A DNA stretch of 64,000 nucleotides, from positions 53,647,895 to 53,711,894 of the forward strand of contig CM073590.1 in assembly GCA_037074705.1 (NCBI GenBank), given 5' to 3'. Below the pieces are notes generated by a model that was given only the letters and a program-made list of their open reading frames with translations, was not told the origin of the DNA and ran no database searches. The DNA comes from Zhengitettix transpicula (Eukaryota > Arthropoda > Insecta > Orthoptera > Tetrigidae). The stretch's first letter is position 1. Every line of letters begins with the position of its first letter. This document shows positions 59,829 to 64,000 of the stretch, piece after piece. Made by a program: the position numbers and the translations under genes.

Positions 59829-60540
59829 ATCAGATCTGTGCTTCTCATAAATATTCTGTGATCAAATAAGAGCACCAAACTGCCATAAGATCTGAGTATA
59901 ATTGATAGAAAATATTTTTATAGAATTGAAAAATACAATATCAAAAATTTTATATTATTAAACGCAAAAATATGTACAAAATTCTTAGCTAATTATCAAA
60001 TTGTGCTCTTGTAAAGAGGGAGAAATAATTATTTGAGGTTGTAGTATTTACCCAGAATATTTGACTAATGAATCAGTAAGTGAGAAAATAAATTATTTAA
60101 CTTTTCTTATTACTAGAAACATTAAGATCAAGCTATTTCCCAAGATAAATGAATTTTGTTTATATAATGTACGACTGACCTTCCATATATAAATGTATAA
60201 TCCAATACTGGAAACATTGTATGGTATGTATAATAAATAAATGCAAAGTATTTAATATTCTTGTGACACCTTTATGATCTAATTTTAAAATTGAATTGAC
60301 AAGTATTTAATTAGTAATAAAATTTATTTACAAATAGGGGTTGGTTATGTACAAACAATTTTGGTGGATCGTCTCTAGCCTTAAATTAGAGGGAAAATGA
60401 GGAAATATGAAACTATTTATCTCAGGGATCACAGATAATCTGTTGAATCAATTTGTGGCATGCAAAGGCACATAAGTCTTGCTTAGACACATACTGAAAT
60501 GGTACTTTACTCCTGGCATGGACAGAACTGAAGAAAGGTA
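59829..60540. other. POLE 3' UTR and downstream flank
   Basis: AT-rich, contains the polyadenylation signals. No further coding homology. Confidence 0.5.
60087..60237 (+). terminator. Candidate POLE polyadenylation signals
   Basis: AATAAA hexamers occur at 60087-60092 and 60232-60237, 259 and 404 bases past the POLE stop. Either could set the 3' end; the sequence alone does not decide which. Confidence 0.45.
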
Positions 60541-61090
60541 CAAGGTCAAGTGACTGGTGGACCCATGGATGTTCGTAGGTACTGACACAGCGTCAGGCTG
60601 CTGGTGTAGACACTGTAGATTCGTGGTGGTGGCAACTCAGCTGCACACTTGTACTAGTTTCCCTTCAGTCTTACTCTGACAACTCTACTACTATCTCCTT
60701 CTCTACTCCTCCATAACGACTTCTTCACCACTATTACAACCACCTCATCTATGGCTGTCCACAACTAGTGCTACCTCCTCCTTTGCTCCTCAGCAACAAC
60801 TGGTTAAGACTACTATTACTCCGCCACAACACTGACTGTTTTCAAACTCTCACTTTTTCCATACCCCACTACATTTAGGGGTCACATGATCTTTCCTACC
60901 AACCAGAAGGATCCTCTCCTTCCCGCCAAAGCTACCACCACCACCACTGGTCCAGTTTTCTTGGAAGCTGCCAGCTGAACCTTGATGAAAAATGGTGCAT
61001 TTTCCATTGTCTTATGACTAGAGCAGGTCCCACCTGCAGGAAAATTGTACTCTTCCTTTGTACCTTACACATGTGCGTGCCACGCCAAGG
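60541..61090. other. C-rich block of unknown nature
   Basis: Compositionally unlike its surroundings: repeated cta/ccac/tcctc words (for example actactatctccttctctac, accaccaccaccactgg). No frame shows a known domain. It could be a repeat or an exon of an unknown antisense gene. Confidence 0.3.
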
Positions 61091-62940
61091 GTAAAATGGA
61101 ATAAGCTTTAGATTAATTTGAATGGAAACATACGCAACATTCTCTAGTTTTAAAAAGCCTAAACCCTACTTCGCTTTTCTCTGTGTATTACAATTTAAAA
61201 TGGATTGATAATCTGGTTATACATATTTGTTTAGGCACAGAATAAAAATATGCCCACAGCTCTTTGCTACTAAATAATTGTGTTCCTATTATTCCCTCAG
61301 AAGGCTTGTGTGAGGGATCACCATTTGATTATTTTACTAACCTCTGCATTTCAATTATATTGTGTATCATACAGTAAACAAATTTCTATATAATGAATCA
61401 ATTGAACCTTTTTTCAGAAGGATTAATTGTTAGACAATGTAAGCCTGTAATAATTTGGCCCTGGTATTATTTTTTTAAACCACAATAAAAGTTTGCCATA
61501 ACCATTTAAAATTTTTAAACCACAATATTTTTTCACATTAACCTTAAAAATTTAAAGGAAGGCAGATACTTCTTTTCGCAAGCCTCATAGAATGACCTTC
61601 TGTACCAACAAAATGACTATCTCTGCTCAGCACTTCCAGATATGTGCCTTTATTGTGTTTTGTTCATCAACAAATTTGATAATTTTTTTAATGGATTTAA
61701 GGTAAATTAGTTGCACATTTCCTTCCATTGTTTTCCAGTAAACTCCAAGTCTACCCATTATAGGTTATCCTCCATATAGGTAGACTGTTTTGTACCATAA
61801 TGAATGCTCCTATTTAGTGTGTTAAGGTTCATCTGGTCACCTTTCTTTTAGTTGTATCTCATTGTAGATTGTTTCAATACAGATGGATGATCATTTTCTG
61901 GCAAGATTACTTTTATTCCTGATAATTCAACACAAGAATACTGCTTTACCTTTAGCTGTACAGCCTTCACCAGACAAACTTCATATGCACAGTTTTGTAA
62001 TGTAACGAGGAAAGTTGAATAATAAATAGAATAATATATGAAGGAAGAAACCTAGGCTTCTTAAAGTGTTTTCTTACTGCATGGCAATACCAGCAGGAAC
62101 AGTGTATATTATCTCTTAGATGTGGTTTTTAACACCACCACCCAACTTACATAGGACACAACTTACATAATTTTCTTTCTTTTAGGTCAGGCAATCTCTT
62201 CCACACTCTTTATTTCACTCCTATAAACTTTAAAATGAGAAAGTAAAAATACATACTTTCTAATAAAGGATAAACAACTTTAACTTGATAGAACGTAACA
62301 GTCAGGTGGAATGACATGCAGTTCTGTCCTGAGGATAAAGCTTAGGCCCTTTAAAATTTATATATGCATTGCTAGTTAGCTTGGCGACACCAACTATCAA
62401 TTAAAGGTAAGTCAATAATCAGACGTATTTTTTCATTTTATAGATAAGTTGGCCACTCTCTTTCCTGTCAAGGTGAGTTAATTAATTTGACAATGTATCA
62501 CAATCCTTAGTTGCTTGTATATAAAATAACAGTCCTGATATAATAATAATTATTTCAAGAGATCAATTTTGACCCCATCTCATTTTCCATTTATATGCAA
62601 TTCAGCACACAATTTAGTTTCAGGGTCTTATAAAAGTTTGATAGTACATGAAAACACTTAAATTTATTTATATCAATAACAACAAATTATATGGCAGACC
62701 TACATCATTTACTTAAGTATAATAATACAGACAAAATTATTATTTAAGACAGAATTCACTATTTACTGAGTTTGATTGATGGGGTCCAGAACAGGATCTG
62801 AAAAATAAAAGAATTCTAATTACAATTTTCACATACGAATAAGTCACAATATGAGCCAAATATGTATATCTGTTATATTATTAAACAATAAAACTTAGCA
62901 CAACCCTTGTGTACTCTCGAGAACTACAAAAAGTTTAGTA
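61091..62940. other. Intergenic sequence, repeat scraps only
   Basis: 62380-62500 holds fragments of the foldback family (ggcgacaccaactatcaatt, aaaggtaagtcaat, gacaatgtatcacaatcctt). The rest is not recognised. Confidence 0.45.
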
Positions 62941-62954
62941 AGATTGTCCATCTG

Positions 62955-63035
62955 TTCAATCTTCAATTTCATGTAAGCCACAAACTATCTTTCCTTTCCA
63001 TACCAAATTATGTTGTCAATGTCACATCCTTACTT
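62955..63035 (+). repeat. Foldback-family right end
   Basis: ttcatgtaagccacaaacta, ctttcctttccataccaaat and gtcacatccttacttgcata form the right terminus of the family. The left part is missing. Confidence 0.65.
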
Positions 63036-63044
63036 GCATATATA

Positions 63045-63220
63045 AATGGATTGGTAGATAGGAAAGACAGGCAGTGAAGTGACATCCCTGAAATCAACAG
63101 TTAGTCCAGTCAGGCTGAGGAGTGATGATATTACCAATTTCGAGGGTTTGAGACCCATTCGTCAGGAGAGAACATCTGAACTGTGTGCTGGCTGGGTACA
63201 AATTGACTAATTAAAACTAA
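63045..63220 (-). repeat. Repeat family 2 copy with full CTGANGA core
   Basis: gaaagacaggcagtgaagtg then cctgaaatcaacagttagtc identify the family. Minus strand 63165-63138 reads CTGACGA, A, TGGGT, CTCA, AACCC, TC, GAAA. All seven core bases are conserved here. Confidence 0.65.
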
Positions 63221-63559
63221 AGTGCACCAGCTTTTAGAGAGCAACAATTGACAACCAACAATTCTGTTTCCCACTCAAGGAAAGATCGCAACAAAGAAGA
63301 TTAACAGAAAAATACACACACAGAGCGGAAGGTAAAAAGAAAGGAAGTTAAAAAGTAAATGAATCAGAAAGGGAAAGGATTAAACAGATCATTATTATAA
63401 TAGTAATTATTATATTATATTGATATAAAATTTCAACAATTATCATAACTACCGCTATGATGACTATTATAATAATATTAGTGGATGTAGAGTCCAGGAT
63501 TTTGCCTAGACTGTAAGATGTGCTGGAAGGAGAGTTCCCAAAAATGGATTCAGCATCCA

Positions 63560-64000
63560 ATAAGTTGGGGGATAAGGCTTAAAGGAGGATCAGTTGAAGC
63601 ATTGATCGAAATTGTTGGAGTTACGAATTTGGCAATGAACTGCTATTGGAAATTCGGTTTTGGATAGTTTTACAATGCTGCCTGCAGTAGTTTTAATGTG
63701 TTCAGAGAGGAGTCATTTGGTTTGGCCATTACAGAAAGCAGGCAGATTAATTTGGTAGATGATGTGGGAGGAGAGGCAGATAATGTTTTCTTTGAAGATG
63801 TACGTGGTTATTTGTGGAGGTTTGTAATAGGGTAGAAACAGCACCTGTTCCTACCATAAGGATGACAATCTGGCTTAAGAATGGTAGTTTTAGGGTGGTG
63901 CCTGCAAGGGTGGACAAGAATATCGCAGAAATTGGAAGGGCACCTGAAAGCAAAGCTCAGTATGCAGATGCTGAGCATAAGTTTCGGTTTCAAGTCCCAG
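63560..64000 (-). pseudogene. Penelope-like element GIY-YIG region remnant
   Basis: The minus strand, across frames, reads IICLSSHIIYQINCPAFCNG then QTK, followed by LSEHIKTTAGSIVKLSKTEF and PIAVHCQ. This matches the linker and GIY-YIG nuclease of Penelope-like elements (usual forms NIIYQIxCxxCPAFYVGQT and PVAxH). Upstream, PCRHHPKTTILKPDCHPYGR is the preceding Cys/His stretch. Frameshifted and running to the window edge. Confidence 0.55.

Larger units (their letters stand above)
56544..58983. other. POLE intron 29-30 hosting a piggyBac
   Basis: The intron is about 2.4 kb and is mostly piggyBac-derived. TTAA tetranucleotides at 56655-56658 and 58702-58705 are the nearest outward candidates for target sites. 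Both are followed inward by ATATTT, but no convincing longer terminal repeat was found. Confidence 0.4.

Noticed and set aside
57159..58333. Plus-strand frames at 57159-57389 and 58058-58333
   Set aside because: Shadows of the piggyBac transposase on the opposite strand.
1..64000. CRISPR arrays, bacterial operons or rRNA genes
   Set aside because: No regularly spaced direct repeats with unique spacers and no rRNA-like sequence. The window is clearly eukaryotic nuclear DNA.

Overview
This window is eukaryotic nuclear DNA from an animal, most likely an arthropod. The evidence is a long, intron-rich, visibly AT-rich gene with canonical GT-AG introns, a Jockey-type LINE, a nearly intact piggyBac, Penelope-like, hAT, Tigger, mariner and THAP/DDE4-type transposon remains, and tRNA-headed short interspersed repeats. 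The arthropod assignment is inference; no species is claimed.

One host gene dominates. The plus strand carries the catalytic subunit of DNA polymerase epsilon (POLE). I trace 31 coding exons from 5304 to the stop codon at 59826-59828. They join in a single consistent frame (6450 coding bases, 2149 residues plus stop). Against human POLE the numbering offset is a constant 142 residues through the exonuclease and polymerase domains, so only about the first 142 codons lie to the left of the window. The exonuclease acidic residues, polymerase motifs A and C, the four cysteines of the Fe-S site and the two C-terminal zinc modules are all present, so this looks like a working gene.

Layout: 1-4085, decayed Jockey-type LINE on the minus strand, running off the left edge. 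5304-5545, first visible POLE exon. 5546-10849, large intron with a hairpin, an LTR-like block, a Penelope-like reverse-transcriptase scrap and a tRNA-like repeat. 10850-12688, exonuclease-domain exons. 12689-16160, intron with a Penelope-like 3' tail, an inverted repeat and a tRNA-like repeat. 16161-25944, polymerase-domain exons with LINE, Penelope and DDE4 transposase remains in the introns. 25945-37133, introns loaded with tRNA-headed repeats, a compound TG/AG microsatellite, a GIY-YIG Penelope fragment, a 160-bp-arm foldback and a 386-bp tandem array with embedded tRNA-like genes. 37134-59828, exons of the inactive C-terminal polymerase half and the zinc modules, with hAT, LINE, Tigger, mariner-like and piggyBac insertions between them. 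59829-64000, 3' flank with polyadenylation signals, repeats and another Penelope GIY-YIG fragment.

The most interesting non-genic signal is a set of short stem-loops resembling the hammerhead ribozyme core (CTGANGA, stem II, GAAA). They recur in several repeat families and at the tail of one Penelope-like element, with stem II pairing preserved although its sequence changes. Also notable are the 386-bp tandem units that each carry a complete tRNA cloverleaf with anticodon ACT, and the four 42-bp repeats with dyad-symmetric cores upstream of the piggyBac transposase.
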